Source: an uncultured Eubacteriales bacterium
Lineage (GTDB): Bacteria; Bacillota; Clostridia; Christensenellales; UBA1242
Assembly (NCBI GenBank): GCA_948787875.1
Contig: CAQFKO010000005.1
Span: forward strand, 1 to 38,047
Reading direction: 5' to 3'
Length of the DNA stretch: 38,047 nt
A model generated the notes under the pieces. It ran no database searches. It saw nothing but the letters and a program-made list of their open reading frames with translations, and had not been told where the DNA came from. Positions 9,522-17,458 of the stretch are shown here, in pieces; position 1 is the first letter of the stretch; each line of letters begins with the position of its first letter. A program made the translations under genes and the position numbers.

Positions 9522-9550
9522 ATTATAACCTAACTTTAAATTTTTTACAA
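9522..9550 (-). promoter_or_regulatory. uvrB promoter, predicted leaderless start
   Basis: On the minus strand TTGTAA (9545-9550), a 17-nt spacer, then TATAAT (9522-9527). Only 7 nt separate the -10 box from the uvrB ATG, so transcription should begin at or within a base or two of the start codon. Confidence 0.7.
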
Positions 9551-9582
9551 TAATAAAGCAAACAAAATTATACAAAAAAAAT

Positions 9583-9604
9583 AGCCCCTTGCAATCAAGA
9601 GACT
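9583..9604 (-). terminator. Terminator left behind by the lost BspA-like gene
   Basis: On the minus strand a 9-bp stem (AGTCTCTTG / CAAGGGGCT, two or three G:T pairs) with loop ATTG runs into eight T residues. It sits directly 3' of the pseudogene fragment at 9615-9734. Confidence 0.65.
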
Positions 9605-9614
9605 AAAAAAATTA

Positions 9615-9734
9615 TTATTTCTTTTTCCAATATTTACTAGTATAAGCATTTCTTAAATTAGTTGAATTTAGTTTTGGATCTGTTACATCAACACTTGTTC
9701 CGCTTGTGGCTGTATTTGATGTAGCCAAAAACCA
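9615..9734 (-). pseudogene. 3' remnant of a BspA-like surface-protein gene
   Basis: The minus strand encodes 39 codons plus a TAA that align without gaps to the last 39 residues of the BspA-like protein at the right end of the window. I count 17 identities, including the first Trp, the TSV core and the final YW.KK tail. Just upstream the frame is broken by a stop, and the repeat modules begin about 40 nt further on. Only the C-terminal tail and terminator of a once larger gene therefore survive. The whole 9515-10027 gap holds this remnant, its terminator, two palindromic modules, the uvrB promoter and the terminator at 9997. Confidence 0.8.
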
Positions 9735-9771
9735 ATGTTATTTTTTCCTACATTTTAGACTATATGCCTTT

Positions 9772-9828
9772 TAACCCAAGTGCCTCGCCTTAAAGGAGAG
9801 GTGGCGTGCAGTGCACGGCGGAGAGGAT
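9772..9828 (+). repeat. Palindromic repeat module A
   Basis: Near-perfect inverted repeat CCTCGCCTT / AAGGAGAGG (9783-9801, one mismatch), then a second small palindrome GTGCA-G-TGCAC (9806-9816), then a GGCGGAGAGGATT tail. It is GC-rich against an AT-rich background. Its architecture matches module B in inverted orientation (hairpin, variable palindromic middle, GAGAGG tail). It resembles REP-like repeats I recall from gut Firmicutes. Confidence 0.7.
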
Positions 9829-9863
9829 TTTATTCTTCTATGCTTCTATTATTCGTTTGCTTC

Positions 9864-9929
9864 TAACCTCCCTTTTTTAACCTCTCAGTCTGCTTACGCA
9901 AACAGCTCCCCTTAAAGGGGAGCCGCGAC
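9864..9929 (-). repeat. Palindromic repeat module B, inverted relative to A
   Basis: Perfect arms GCTCCCCTT / AAGGGGAGC at 9905-9923 around one base, preceded by a small TGC...GCA palindrome (TGCTTACGCA) and the AACCTCTCAG end that mirrors the GAGAGG tail of module A. Together A and B form an outward pair with the GAGAGG ends facing each other across about 35 nt. Confidence 0.7.
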
Positions 9930-9996
9930 CTTCTATTCTAAATTACTCTTTATTACTCTTGTTTTTTGTTTATAATATCTTTTTTGGGCATAAAAA

Positions 9997-10017
9997 ATAG
10001 GCACTGTTAGTGCCTAT
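9997..10017 (-). terminator. Intrinsic terminator after the YjjX-like gene
   Basis: Perfect 9-bp arms ATAGGCACT / AGTGCCTAT around GTT. The minus strand continues into a T-run, 10 nt after the stop codon at 10028. The plus-strand T-run at 10019-10024 also allows use in the other direction. Confidence 0.85.
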
Positions 10018-10027
10018 CTTTTTTATT

Positions 10028-10558
10028 TTAATGCCAGATTTCGCCATTGATTATTTGCGTCATTGCCATTAAAAAAGCTTCCATTATAAGATCCGCCCTT
10101 GTCATTCTTCCATGAGTTAAAAGGCGTACACCGCCCTTATGCTCTCGAAGTTCGTTTTGACTGAAAATTCTGTTATAAACTTTGGTTAGGTCTGACTGAA
10201 TTACCTCGTCAACATACTTTTCGGGAACGGGATAACCCGGTGCAACTCCGTGCGCTTCAAAACCGTATTTATCACGAATAAGCGCTATGCTTGTGTTTAT
10301 CCACCTACCATAAAGGTTTATTAACCCTGACTCAACACTAAGATAAAAATCTATTTCAAGGTCATTTTCTTCTGCATACTTAACCAGCCCCGCAATGCGA
10401 TTTTCCGCGCCTTGCATAATTTCTTCGTTGATTGGTTGCTCAGGAACATTTGAACTAATTGAAACACCTTTTATTTCTACATTTTCATAAAAGGTTTCAA
10501 AAGCTTCTTTTGCACCTTGAATTTTGGACTCGTTATTTGTTGCAATTAAAAGTTTCAT
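10028..10558 (-). CDS. DUF84/YjjX-type inosine/xanthosine triphosphatase
   Basis: A 176-residue protein starting MKLLIATNNESKIQGAKEAF, the Ham1-like nucleotide-binding opening (the family has T-x-N-x-x-K). The SVESGL segment corresponds to the family's GIEGG region, and the C-terminal HGRMTRADLI is typical of DUF84. These enzymes hydrolyse deaminated purine nucleoside triphosphates such as ITP and XTP, keeping them out of nucleic acids. AAAGGAG sits 8 nt before the ATG. It follows the zinc-ribbon gene by 18 nt and is probably co-transcribed with it; a clean terminator follows. Exact substrate is not proven by sequence. Confidence 0.85.
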   Translation of the reverse strand: MKLLIATNNESKIQGAKEAFETFYENVEIKGVSISSNVPEQPINEEIMQGAENRIAGLVKYAEENDLEIDFYLSVESGLINLYGRWINTSIALIRDKYGFEAHGVAPGYPVPEKYVDEVIQSDLTKVYNRIFSQNELREHKGGVRLLTHGRMTRADLIMEAFLMAMTQIINGEIWH

Positions 10559-10576
10559 AAGTTCTCCTTTGAATAA

Positions 10577-10939
10577 CTATTTTCTGAAATTATTTATTGT
10601 TTTTATGCTTGCTCTGCAAGCCTTGCACATTGATGGTTTAAAAAATCCTTTTTCTTTGAAAAACTTTTGTTCATTTGCCGAAAACAAAAATTCATTTCCG
10701 CACTTTTTGCAATTTAAAGTTTTGTCTTCAAAAGTGTTGGCCTTGCGCTCTTTTTCTGCAAGCCATTCTTGATGTCTTTTTTCTTTTTCTTTTAAATATT
10801 CTTCAAGCCTTTGCTCTTTTTCCAATTTTCTTCTTAGTTCTTCGGCTATTTTATTTTCTTCTGCAAGTTTTGCTTCCCTTTTTATGCGTTCGTCTTCTTC
10901 CGCCAAAAGTTCTGCCATTGTGTAATGTTTTTCTTCCAT
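10577..10939 (-). CDS. Zinc-ribbon protein with long charged helix
   Basis: A 120-residue protein. Residues about 12-72 are a highly charged Glu/Lys/Arg helix, probably a coiled coil. The C-terminal 45 residues form a zinc ribbon with CKKC at about 77-80 and CKAC at about 104-107, plus the FLFSANEQKFFKEKGF stretch typical of 'probable zinc-ribbon' (zf-trcl type) proteins. AGAGGA precedes the ATG. It is followed by the YjjX-like gene. Members of this family have no established function; nucleic-acid or ribosome binding is only a guess. Confidence 0.75.
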   Translation of the reverse strand: MEEKHYTMAELLAEEDERIKREAKLAEENKIAEELRRKLEKEQRLEEYLKEKEKRHQEWLAEKERKANTFEDKTLNCKKCGNEFLFSANEQKFFKEKGFFKPSMCKACRASIKTINNFRK

Positions 10940-10990
10940 AATATTTCCTCTGATTAAAATGATATCATATTTTTGTGGTTTTAAAAAGCA

Positions 10991-11015
10991 AAAAGAGGCT
11001 AAAATTGCCTCTTTT
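10991..11015 (-). terminator. Intrinsic terminator after valS
   Basis: Perfect 9-bp arms AAAAGAGGC / GCCTCTTTT with loop TAAAATT, 5 nt past the valS stop codon. The minus strand continues T-rich. Confidence 0.85.
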
Positions 11016-11020
11016 GTTTG

Positions 11021-13633
11021 TTATTTTATTTCGTTTAATTTTGAAATCAAAGAAGCATATAACTCTTCATTTTTTGCAAGTTTTGATTTTTCTGCATTAA
11101 CCAAAGCTTCGGGAGCCTTTGCCATGAATCCCGCATTTGAAAGCATTTTGTTGCTTCTTTCAATTTCGAATTTTACTTTTTCAATATCTTTTTCCAGCAA
11201 CGCTTTTTGGGCCTTTACATCTACTTCTTCTTCTACCAAAACAAACTCGCCCACAGGAAGAACAAGCGTGTTTCCCTTTTTGTTGTCGTCAAACAAAATG
11301 GTTATATTTGCAAGTTTTTCTATAATTGCTTTGTGCAACTCTGCAAAATCTGTTTGGCTTGTTGCAAACTCAACTTTTTCAGTTGACTTTTTGCCACTGT
11401 CAAGCTTGAACCTTCTAAGCTCTACAATAAGATTAACAAGTTCTTCTGTTTCTTTGGCATCTTCTTCAAATTGGTTAAATCTTTCTTTATTTGAAATTTG
11501 CTCAATTATCAAACTTTCGCCTTTATTTACAAGATTCATTTTTCCGTAAATATATTCGGTTACAAACGGAACAAATGCGTGAAGCAATTTCAAAACTTCT
11601 CCAAACACAAAGCTAAGCACACTTATCATATTTTGTTTATCTTTTCCGCCCTTAAAAATTGCTGGCTTTGAAAGCTCTATTGCCCAATCTGACAAAGTAT
11701 CAAGCGTAAACGTAACTATGTTTGATAATGCTACGCCTACATCAAATTTATCAAGATTGTTTGTTACTGTTTTTGTGATTTGGTCAAGCTTAAAAAGCAA
11801 CCATTTTTGAACGCTGTCAAGTTCGATTTTGCTTACATCAAGAAGTTCAACATCTGATTGGTGAAGCGAAATGAATTTGCTTACATTCCAAATTTTGTTA
11901 ATGAAATTTCTTGCGTCATCGATTTTATTTTGGCTAAACCTTGTGTCTATGCCCATAGCCATATCTTTTACCAAAGCAACCCTTAGGGTGTCTGCACCAT
12001 ATTTGTCTATAACTTCAATAGGGTCAATTCCGTTGCCAAGACTTTTGCTCATTTTTCTGCCCTGACTATCTCGAACAAGGCCGTGAATTAAACAGTTTTG
12101 GAACGGAATGTCATTTCCACATTCAATGCCCATGTAAACCATTTTTGTTACCCACTGAGTCAAAATATCAAAACCCGTTACAAGCACAGTTGTAGGGTAA
12201 AAATATTCAAGGTCGGCTGTTTTTTCAGGCCAACCGAGTGTGGTTAATGGCCAAAGCGCAGAAGAAAACCATGTATCTAAAACATCGGGGTCTTGATAAA
12301 TGTTTTTGCTTTTGCACTTTTCACAAACTTCCAATTTTGTTTTTGAAGCCATAACATTTTTGCAATCTTTGCAATAATAAATCGGAATTCTATGCCCCGT
12401 CCAAATCTGCCTTGAAATACACCAATCCCTGATATTTTTAAGCCAATGAAAATAATTTTTTTCAAAACGCTTTGGATAGATTTTTAACGAACCATCTTCC
12501 ACGCACTTTATTGCCGGCTTAACCAATTCGCTCATTTTAACAAACCACTGCTCTGTTATCATTGGTTCAATTGCTGTTTTGCATCTTTCACAATGACCGA
12601 CCGAATGTGTGTATGGCGTTACTTTTTCTAAAAGCTTTAAATTTTTTAGCTCTTCAACAACAAGTTCTCTTGCCTTTAAAAGCCCGCAACCTCTGAATTT
12701 TTGAGGTACTGCGTCTGTCATAATACCGCTTTTTGAAATAACTTCTATTACATCTAAGTTATGTCTCTTTCCCACCTCATAGTCATTTGGGTCATGAGCG
12801 GGAGTTATTTTTACCATGCCTGTTCCGAAATCTTTTTCAACATAATTGTCGGCTATTATTGGTATTTCTTTATTAATAATTGGAATAAGTACCATTTTTC
12901 CCACAATGCTTTTATACCTTTCGTCTTCCGGATTAACGGCAACCGCTGTGTCGCCAAAAAGCGTTTCCGGTCTTGTGGTTGCAACAACAATTTCTCCCGA
13001 GCCGTCTGCAAACTTATATTTTATGTGCCACATTGAACCTTGCTCGTCATTATAAATTACTTCGTCATCTGATATAACCGATTTGCAATTTACACACCAA
13101 TTTGTTTGCCTTGTTCCCCTGTAAATATAACCTTTGTTATAAAGTCTTATAAAAGCTTCAAGCACTGCGTTTGTGCTTTTTTCGTCCATTGTAAAGTGAT
13201 ACCTTTCCCAATCGGCAGAAAAGCCCATTTTTCTAAACTGATTTAATATTTCTCCACCATACTTGTTATACCAATCCCAAGCCTCTTTGTCAAAAGCATC
13301 TCTTCCAATTCCCTCTTTTGTTTTGCCCTCGCTTGCAAGTTTTTCAACAATCTTGTGCTCGGTTGCAAGAGCGGCGTGGTCAGCACCCGGAAGCCACAAC
13401 GACTCAAATCCGCGCATACGCTTGTATCTGATTAAAATATCTTGCAAAGTATCGTCAAGACCATGACCGATATGTGCTTTGCTTGTTACATTTGGTGGTG
13501 GCATTACAATTGTAAATGGTTTTTTGTTTGGATTGACTTTTGCTCTGAAATAGCCCTTATCTTCCCAAATTTTATAAATATTGCTTTCAAAATTTTGCGG
13601 GGTATAACTTCCCTCATCTTTCATGTATTGCAT
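11021..13633 (-). CDS. valS: Valyl-tRNA synthetase
   Basis: An 870-residue class I synthetase. It has HIGH at residues 54-57, KMSKS at about 527-531, the GADHAALATEHKIV segment, an editing (CP1) domain with TTRPETLFGDTAVAVNP, and zinc-finger-like cysteine pairs (CVNC, CERC, CKDC...CEKC). The C-terminus is a coiled-coil tRNA-binding arm (near 800-870). It charges tRNA-Val and edits Thr-tRNA-Val. GAGGAG lies 6 nt before the ATG. The 52-nt gap to galE upstream is too short for a T-box leader, unlike valS in many Firmicutes, so expression probably comes from galE read-through. Confidence 0.98.
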   Translation of the reverse strand: MQYMKDEGSYTPQNFESNIYKIWEDKGYFRAKVNPNKKPFTIVMPPPNVTSKAHIGHGLDDTLQDILIRYKRMRGFESLWLPGADHAALATEHKIVEKLASEGKTKEGIGRDAFDKEAWDWYNKYGGEILNQFRKMGFSADWERYHFTMDEKSTNAVLEAFIRLYNKGYIYRGTRQTNWCVNCKSVISDDEVIYNDEQGSMWHIKYKFADGSGEIVVATTRPETLFGDTAVAVNPEDERYKSIVGKMVLIPIINKEIPIIADNYVEKDFGTGMVKITPAHDPNDYEVGKRHNLDVIEVISKSGIMTDAVPQKFRGCGLLKARELVVEELKNLKLLEKVTPYTHSVGHCERCKTAIEPMITEQWFVKMSELVKPAIKCVEDGSLKIYPKRFEKNYFHWLKNIRDWCISRQIWTGHRIPIYYCKDCKNVMASKTKLEVCEKCKSKNIYQDPDVLDTWFSSALWPLTTLGWPEKTADLEYFYPTTVLVTGFDILTQWVTKMVYMGIECGNDIPFQNCLIHGLVRDSQGRKMSKSLGNGIDPIEVIDKYGADTLRVALVKDMAMGIDTRFSQNKIDDARNFINKIWNVSKFISLHQSDVELLDVSKIELDSVQKWLLFKLDQITKTVTNNLDKFDVGVALSNIVTFTLDTLSDWAIELSKPAIFKGGKDKQNMISVLSFVFGEVLKLLHAFVPFVTEYIYGKMNLVNKGESLIIEQISNKERFNQFEEDAKETEELVNLIVELRRFKLDSGKKSTEKVEFATSQTDFAELHKAIIEKLANITILFDDNKKGNTLVLPVGEFVLVEEEVDVKAQKALLEKDIEKVKFEIERSNKMLSNAGFMAKAPEALVNAEKSKLAKNEELYASLISKLNEIK

Positions 13634-13685
13634 ATCTTCTCCTCGTTTGCGATTTTTAAATCTTTAAAACCAAAATTAGCACACT

Positions 13686-14699
13686 TTATTTTTTGTTTTT
13701 CTTTTGGTAGTTATAGCTTGATTTGCACATTTGCTCTAATGTGTGTGTAGCCTTAAAACCAAGTTCTTTTTCTGCAAGTTTTGCTGAGGCATAAACCTCA
13801 CCAAGATCGCCTGCTCGCCTTTCGGCAAATTTATACTTAACAATATTTCCGTTAACATTGTTAAAGGCGTTTACCATTTCAAGAACGCTATATCCCGTTC
13901 CTGTGCCAATGTTATAAACTTTGAAGCCCGTTTTGTTTTTGTCTTTCACAATTTTTTCAACTGCCTTTACATGACCGACGGCAAGGTCAACAATATGAAT
14001 AAAATCTCTTACACCCGTTCCGTCTTTGGTGTTATAGTCATTGCCCCAAATATTTAAGTATTCAAACTCTCCAACTGCAACTTTGCACATATACGGAACT
14101 AAATTTGTTGGAACATCTGTTGGGTCTTCTCCGATAAGCCCGCTCTCATGTGCACCCACAGGGTTGAAATATCTTAAAAGTATTACATTATATTCGGGAT
14201 TTGCGGCTTGAAAATCTCTTAAAATGTGTTCATTAAATAGTTTTGTTCTTCCATAAGGATTTGATGCCTCTACCGGAAAAGTTTCGTCAATTGGCATAAC
14301 TTCTGACGGTGCATACACCGCAGCGGAAGAACTGAAAATTATGTTTTTGCAATTATATTTCTGCATAAGTTCCAAAGTTACAAAAGTTGAAATCAAATTG
14401 TTTTCATAATATTTTAAAGGCTTTTCCAAAGACTCTTTCATAATTTTGTATGCGGCAAAATGAACAACCGCAAATATATCTGGATTTTCTTCCCAAACCT
14501 TTTCAAACGCAACTTTGTCACAAACATCGACCTTATAAAACTTTACAGGTTTGCCTGTGATTTTTTCTATTTTATCAGCAACTTCGATTTTTGAATTGCT
14601 CAAATTATCTGCAATCACAACATCAAAGCCCGCGTTTTGCATTTCAACAGCTGTATGCGAACCGATATACCCTAGTCCGCCGGTAAATAAAACTTTCAT
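13686..14699 (-). CDS. galE: UDP-glucose 4-epimerase
   Basis: A 337-residue extended short-chain dehydrogenase. The NAD-binding GGLGYIG is at residues 7-13, catalytic Tyr149 and Lys153 are in YGRTK, a serine-rich SSSAAVY precedes them, and ILLRYFNPVGAHESG is typical of GalE. It interconverts UDP-glucose and UDP-galactose (possibly also the N-acetyl forms) for galactose use and surface glycans. GGGAG precedes the ATG. It lies 19 nt after the 67-residue membrane protein gene and just before valS, with no clear terminator on either side. Confidence 0.95.
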   Translation of the reverse strand: MKVLFTGGLGYIGSHTAVEMQNAGFDVVIADNLSNSKIEVADKIEKITGKPVKFYKVDVCDKVAFEKVWEENPDIFAVVHFAAYKIMKESLEKPLKYYENNLISTFVTLELMQKYNCKNIIFSSSAAVYAPSEVMPIDETFPVEASNPYGRTKLFNEHILRDFQAANPEYNVILLRYFNPVGAHESGLIGEDPTDVPTNLVPYMCKVAVGEFEYLNIWGNDYNTKDGTGVRDFIHIVDLAVGHVKAVEKIVKDKNKTGFKVYNIGTGTGYSVLEMVNAFNNVNGNIVKYKFAERRAGDLGEVYASAKLAEKELGFKATHTLEQMCKSSYNYQKKNKK

Positions 14700-14718
14700 A
14701 TATCATTCTCCCGAAAAT

Positions 14719-14922
14719 TTATATAATTATGCAAATTAGCAAACAAACCAACATTACAACAAAACAAATCAATCTGATTTTCATAATTTGTCTTGCAACC
14801 ATAACATCTTTTTTGTTTTGCCTTTTTTTTCCGCCAATTACAAAACCTGCAAAAAGCGCAATAATCGCAAACATTGTCATTAACGCTAAAAATACTATTT
14901 TTGTTATTGTTGTTGCTGACAT
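14719..14922 (-). CDS. Small two-helix membrane protein
   Basis: A 67-residue protein with two hydrophobic helices (about residues 8-30 and 48-67) joined by a basic loop (GGKKRQNKKD). Its ATG overlaps the stop of the upstream membrane-protein gene (TAATG), and a GAAGGAG site lies about 10 nt upstream, so it is a real, translationally coupled gene. An overlapping longer reading in another frame is a shadow. Function unknown; the coupling suggests that it works with the upstream protein. Confidence 0.7.
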   Translation of the reverse strand: MSATTITKIVFLALMTMFAIIALFAGFVIGGKKRQNKKDVMVARQIMKIRLICFVVMLVCLLICIII

Positions 14923-15521
14923 TATTCCGTTTCTCCTTCGTCTTCACCCGCAGAATGAATAAGCTCTTCGATTTTTTCATTCTCGGAAATTTCTTTTTCT
15001 TCCACCTTTTTGTGAACTGCTGCAAAATATATTTTGAAACCAAGACTAACCAGCTCAAATATAAGTGCGTCAATTGCGAACCAAAAAGTCGAAACCTTAT
15101 AAAAGTAAGCAAGAATGCTTATTATTGAACCAATTTTTACTGTGTCTACAATTGCGCCGAAATATTTGGTTATATTTTCGTTTTTGGTGAAAAACAAATT
15201 CAAGATTATCATTATGGCTTCGATAACTATTACGGCAATAAGGCAGACATCAACGGTTATTTCTTTATTATAAACATAAGCAAGTATTGTTGCAACTGCA
15301 ATTATATTTATTAAGTCAGTCAAAAAGAATGTTATTCTGTAATTGGTTAAAATTGTGCCATAATGTTTGTCTATTATAAAAAAAGAAATTAGTATTAACA
15401 ATGCCACAAAATATGCATTGCCCACAATTTGAATATCAAAAAACGAACCAACTATCATTGTTATAGCCGGCACCAACAACAAAAGCACAAAAAATCTGTG
15501 AAAATTTGAAGTTTTGTTCAT
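14922..15521 (-). CDS. Six-helix integral membrane protein, unknown function
   Basis: A 199-residue protein starting at 15521, where GTAGGAG lies 5 nt before the ATG; the longer in-frame reading has no ribosome site. It shows about six membrane helices and ends in a short Glu-rich cytosolic tail (KKVEEKEISENEKIEEL...EDEGETE). No transporter or enzyme motif recognised. It is the first gene of a run leading into the 67-residue protein, galE and valS. Confidence 0.7.
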   Translation of the reverse strand: MNKTSNFHRFFVLLLLVPAITMIVGSFFDIQIVGNAYFVALLILISFFIIDKHYGTILTNYRITFFLTDLINIIAVATILAYVYNKEITVDVCLIAVIVIEAIMIILNLFFTKNENITKYFGAIVDTVKIGSIISILAYFYKVSTFWFAIDALIFELVSLGFKIYFAAVHKKVEEKEISENEKIEELIHSAGEDEGETE

Positions 15522-15539
15522 AACTGCTCCTACTTTGTT

Positions 15540-15568
15540 ATTATAGCAAACAATAATAAAAATTAAAA
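15540..15568 (-). promoter_or_regulatory. Promoter of the membrane-protein/galE run
   Basis: On the minus strand TATAAT (15540-15545) with a weak -35 (TTTTAA, 15563-15568) at 17 nt. It gives a leader of about 12 nt carrying the GTAGGAG site. It faces away from the ABC-importer operon. Confidence 0.5.
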
Positions 15569-15668
15569 ATGATTTTATGCTTTTAATATCATTCACACAA
15601 ATTTTTATTTGCTCATAAAATGCAAAATAAGGAAACTAACAAAGTTTTCTTAAAAATAAGGAGGAATA

Positions 15669-16664
15669 ATGAAGAAAATACTAACATTTACTTGTGCTTT
15701 GGCGCTGTGCGTTATGTCGTGCTTATGTTTGGTTAGTTGCAAAAACGATTCTACACCGGGAAAAATCAGGTTAACAGAGGCCACTCATAGCGTGTTCTAT
15801 GCCCCACTTTATGTTGCCATTAACCTTGGCTATATGCAAGAAGAAGGCATAGAGGTCGAAATAACCAATGGTGGCGGAAGCGAAGTTTGCATGACTTCAC
15901 TTTTGTCGGGTGCAGCAGACTTTGCTCTTATGGGACCTGAAACCGTTGTTTATGTTGAAAGTGAAGGCAGCACCAATCACCCTGTTGTGTTTGGTCAACT
16001 TACCAAAAAAGACGGAACATTCTTGATTTCTAAAACCAAGTATGAAAACTTTGATTACAGCAAAGACCTTTTAAACAAAACCGCCATTGTTGGAAGAAGA
16101 GGCAGTATGCTTGCCATGACTTTTGAATGGCTTGTTAACAGCAAAAACCTTTTCCATGGCACAAACATAACTCTTGACACAGAAACATCTTTCCCAATGA
16201 TGCCATCTGTGTTTGAATCAACCGACGCTGAATTTTGCACCATGTTTGAACCTACCGCTTCTGAATTTGTAGCTGCCGGAAAAGGCTATTATGTTGGTTC
16301 TGTCGGTGAAGCATCAGGTGAAATTCCTTACACCTGCTTTATGGCTTATCCAAAATTTATCAGCGAAAACAAAGGCACAATCGAAGGATTCTTGCGTGCT
16401 GTTAAAAAAGCATACAACTATATTAACACAAATCCTTCTAGCGAAGTAGCAAAGGCTCTTAAACCATCTTTTGACGGTTCTAGCCTTGAAAGCCTCGCAA
16501 AAGCAGTCGAAAATTATTTGGACATTGATGTTTGGTCTAGTTCACCAGCAATGTCAAAAGACGCTTATAACAGACTTATTTCTGTTCTTAAAAATTCTAA
16601 AACTTTAACAGAAGATGTTGACTTTTCAAAAGTTGTTGACAACTCTATTGCCAACTTAATTTAA
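15669..16664 (+). CDS. ABC importer substrate-binding lipoprotein (SsuA/NMT1-like)
   Basis: A 331-residue lipoprotein: signal peptide with lipobox LVSC and lipidated Cys24, then an NMT1/THI5/SsuA-type binding fold opening with FYAPLYVAINLGYMQEEGIEVE and the GAADFALMGPE segment that lines the ligand cleft. AAGGAGG lies a few bases before the ATG. It captures a small ligand outside the cell and delivers it to the permease. Relatives bind alkanesulfonates, taurine, nitrate or pyrimidine (thiamin-precursor) compounds; the ligand cannot be read here. No TPP or other riboswitch was seen in the 5' leader. Confidence 0.85.
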   Translation: MKKILTFTCALALCVMSCLCLVSCKNDSTPGKIRLTEATHSVFYAPLYVAINLGYMQEEGIEVEITNGGGSEVCMTSLLSGAADFALMGPETVVYVESEGSTNHPVVFGQLTKKDGTFLISKTKYENFDYSKDLLNKTAIVGRRGSMLAMTFEWLVNSKNLFHGTNITLDTETSFPMMPSVFESTDAEFCTMFEPTASEFVAAGKGYYVGSVGEASGEIPYTCFMAYPKFISENKGTIEGFLRAVKKAYNYINTNPSSEVAKALKPSFDGSSLESLAKAVENYLDIDVWSSSPAMSKDAYNRLISVLKNSKTLTEDVDFSKVVDNSIANLI

Positions 16665-16702
16665 TGGTGAATTGTTGTTAACTCTCCAAAGGAGGAAATC
16701 AT

Positions 16703-17458
16703 TTGAGCACCTTACTAAAACTTAATAAAATCGGTCTGACTTATCAGACTTTAAAATCTGAGACTCAGGCAATAAAAGATGCTTCGTTTGAAATAGATAA
16801 AGGTGAATTTGTTAGCATTGTCGGACCAAGCGGCTGCGGTAAAACCACAATTCTATCTATGATTTGCGGCCTTTTAAAACCAACTTCGGGACAAATTTTG
16901 ATAGATGGCGAGCCCGTTACAAAAATCTCTACAAATGTGGGCTATATGCTTCAAAGAGATAATTTGTTTGAATGGCTGAATGTTAATCAAAATATTATGC
17001 TTGGCTCAAAAATAAACCATAGCAAAAATTGTCTTTCAAAAGAAAAATTAAAAGAACTTGTAAAAAAATACGGACTTTCGGGGTTTGAAAAATCCAAGCC
17101 GAGCGAACTTTCGGGAGGAATGAGGCAAAGGGTTTCTTTGATCAGAACACTAGCCCTAAATCCAAAAATTTTGCTTCTTGACGAACCTTTTTCTGCGCTT
17201 GACTATCAAACCAGAATTTCTGTTCAAAACGATATTCATTCAATAATCAAATCAGAGGAAAAAACCGCTATTCTTGTAACCCACGATATTTCAGAAGCAA
17301 TAGTTATGAGCGACAAAATCGTTGTACTTACAAAAAGACCCGGCACTGTTAAAACTGTTATAGATCTTAACTTTGAAAGAGGTTCAACCCCACTTGAACG
17401 GCGAAGCGATCCAAAATTTAATGCATACTTTAAATTACTTTGGGAAGAACTACAATGA
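16703..17458 (+). CDS. ABC importer ATPase (SsuB/TauB-like)
   Basis: A 251-residue ATPase beginning at a TTG codon placed 7 nt after a perfect AAAGGAGG. Walker A GPSGCGKTT at residues 41-49, signature LSGGMRQR, Walker B ILLLDEPFSALD and the switch histidine in VTHDISEAI are intact. It powers the permease encoded next, whose ATG overlaps this gene's TGA (ATGA). A typical Ssu/Tau/ThiZ-type importer ATPase. Confidence 0.92.
   Translation: MSTLLKLNKIGLTYQTLKSETQAIKDASFEIDKGEFVSIVGPSGCGKTTILSMICGLLKPTSGQILIDGEPVTKISTNVGYMLQRDNLFEWLNVNQNIMLGSKINHSKNCLSKEKLKELVKKYGLSGFEKSKPSELSGGMRQRVSLIRTLALNPKILLLDEPFSALDYQTRISVQNDIHSIIKSEEKTAILVTHDISEAIVMSDKIVVLTKRPGTVKTVIDLNFERGSTPLERRSDPKFNAYFKLLWEELQ

Noticed and set aside
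9515..9560. LexA/SOS box at uvrB
   Set aside because: No GAAC...GTTC-type dyad found around the promoter; uvrA and uvrC also lack one.
10959..11549. 196-codon plus-strand ORF
   Set aside because: Antisense to the valS C-terminus and low-complexity Ser/Phe; shadow frame.
13634..13685. T-box leader upstream of valS
   Set aside because: Only 52 nt separate galE and valS, and no T-box sequence or terminator is present.
14696..15112. 138-codon minus-strand ORF
   Set aside because: It overlaps the two coupled membrane-protein genes in another frame. Those have ribosome sites and a TAATG junction; this does not.
15597..15668. TPP or other riboswitch before the NMT1-like importer
   Set aside because: The gap is only 72 nt and shows no conserved riboswitch core; the importer ligand remains open.
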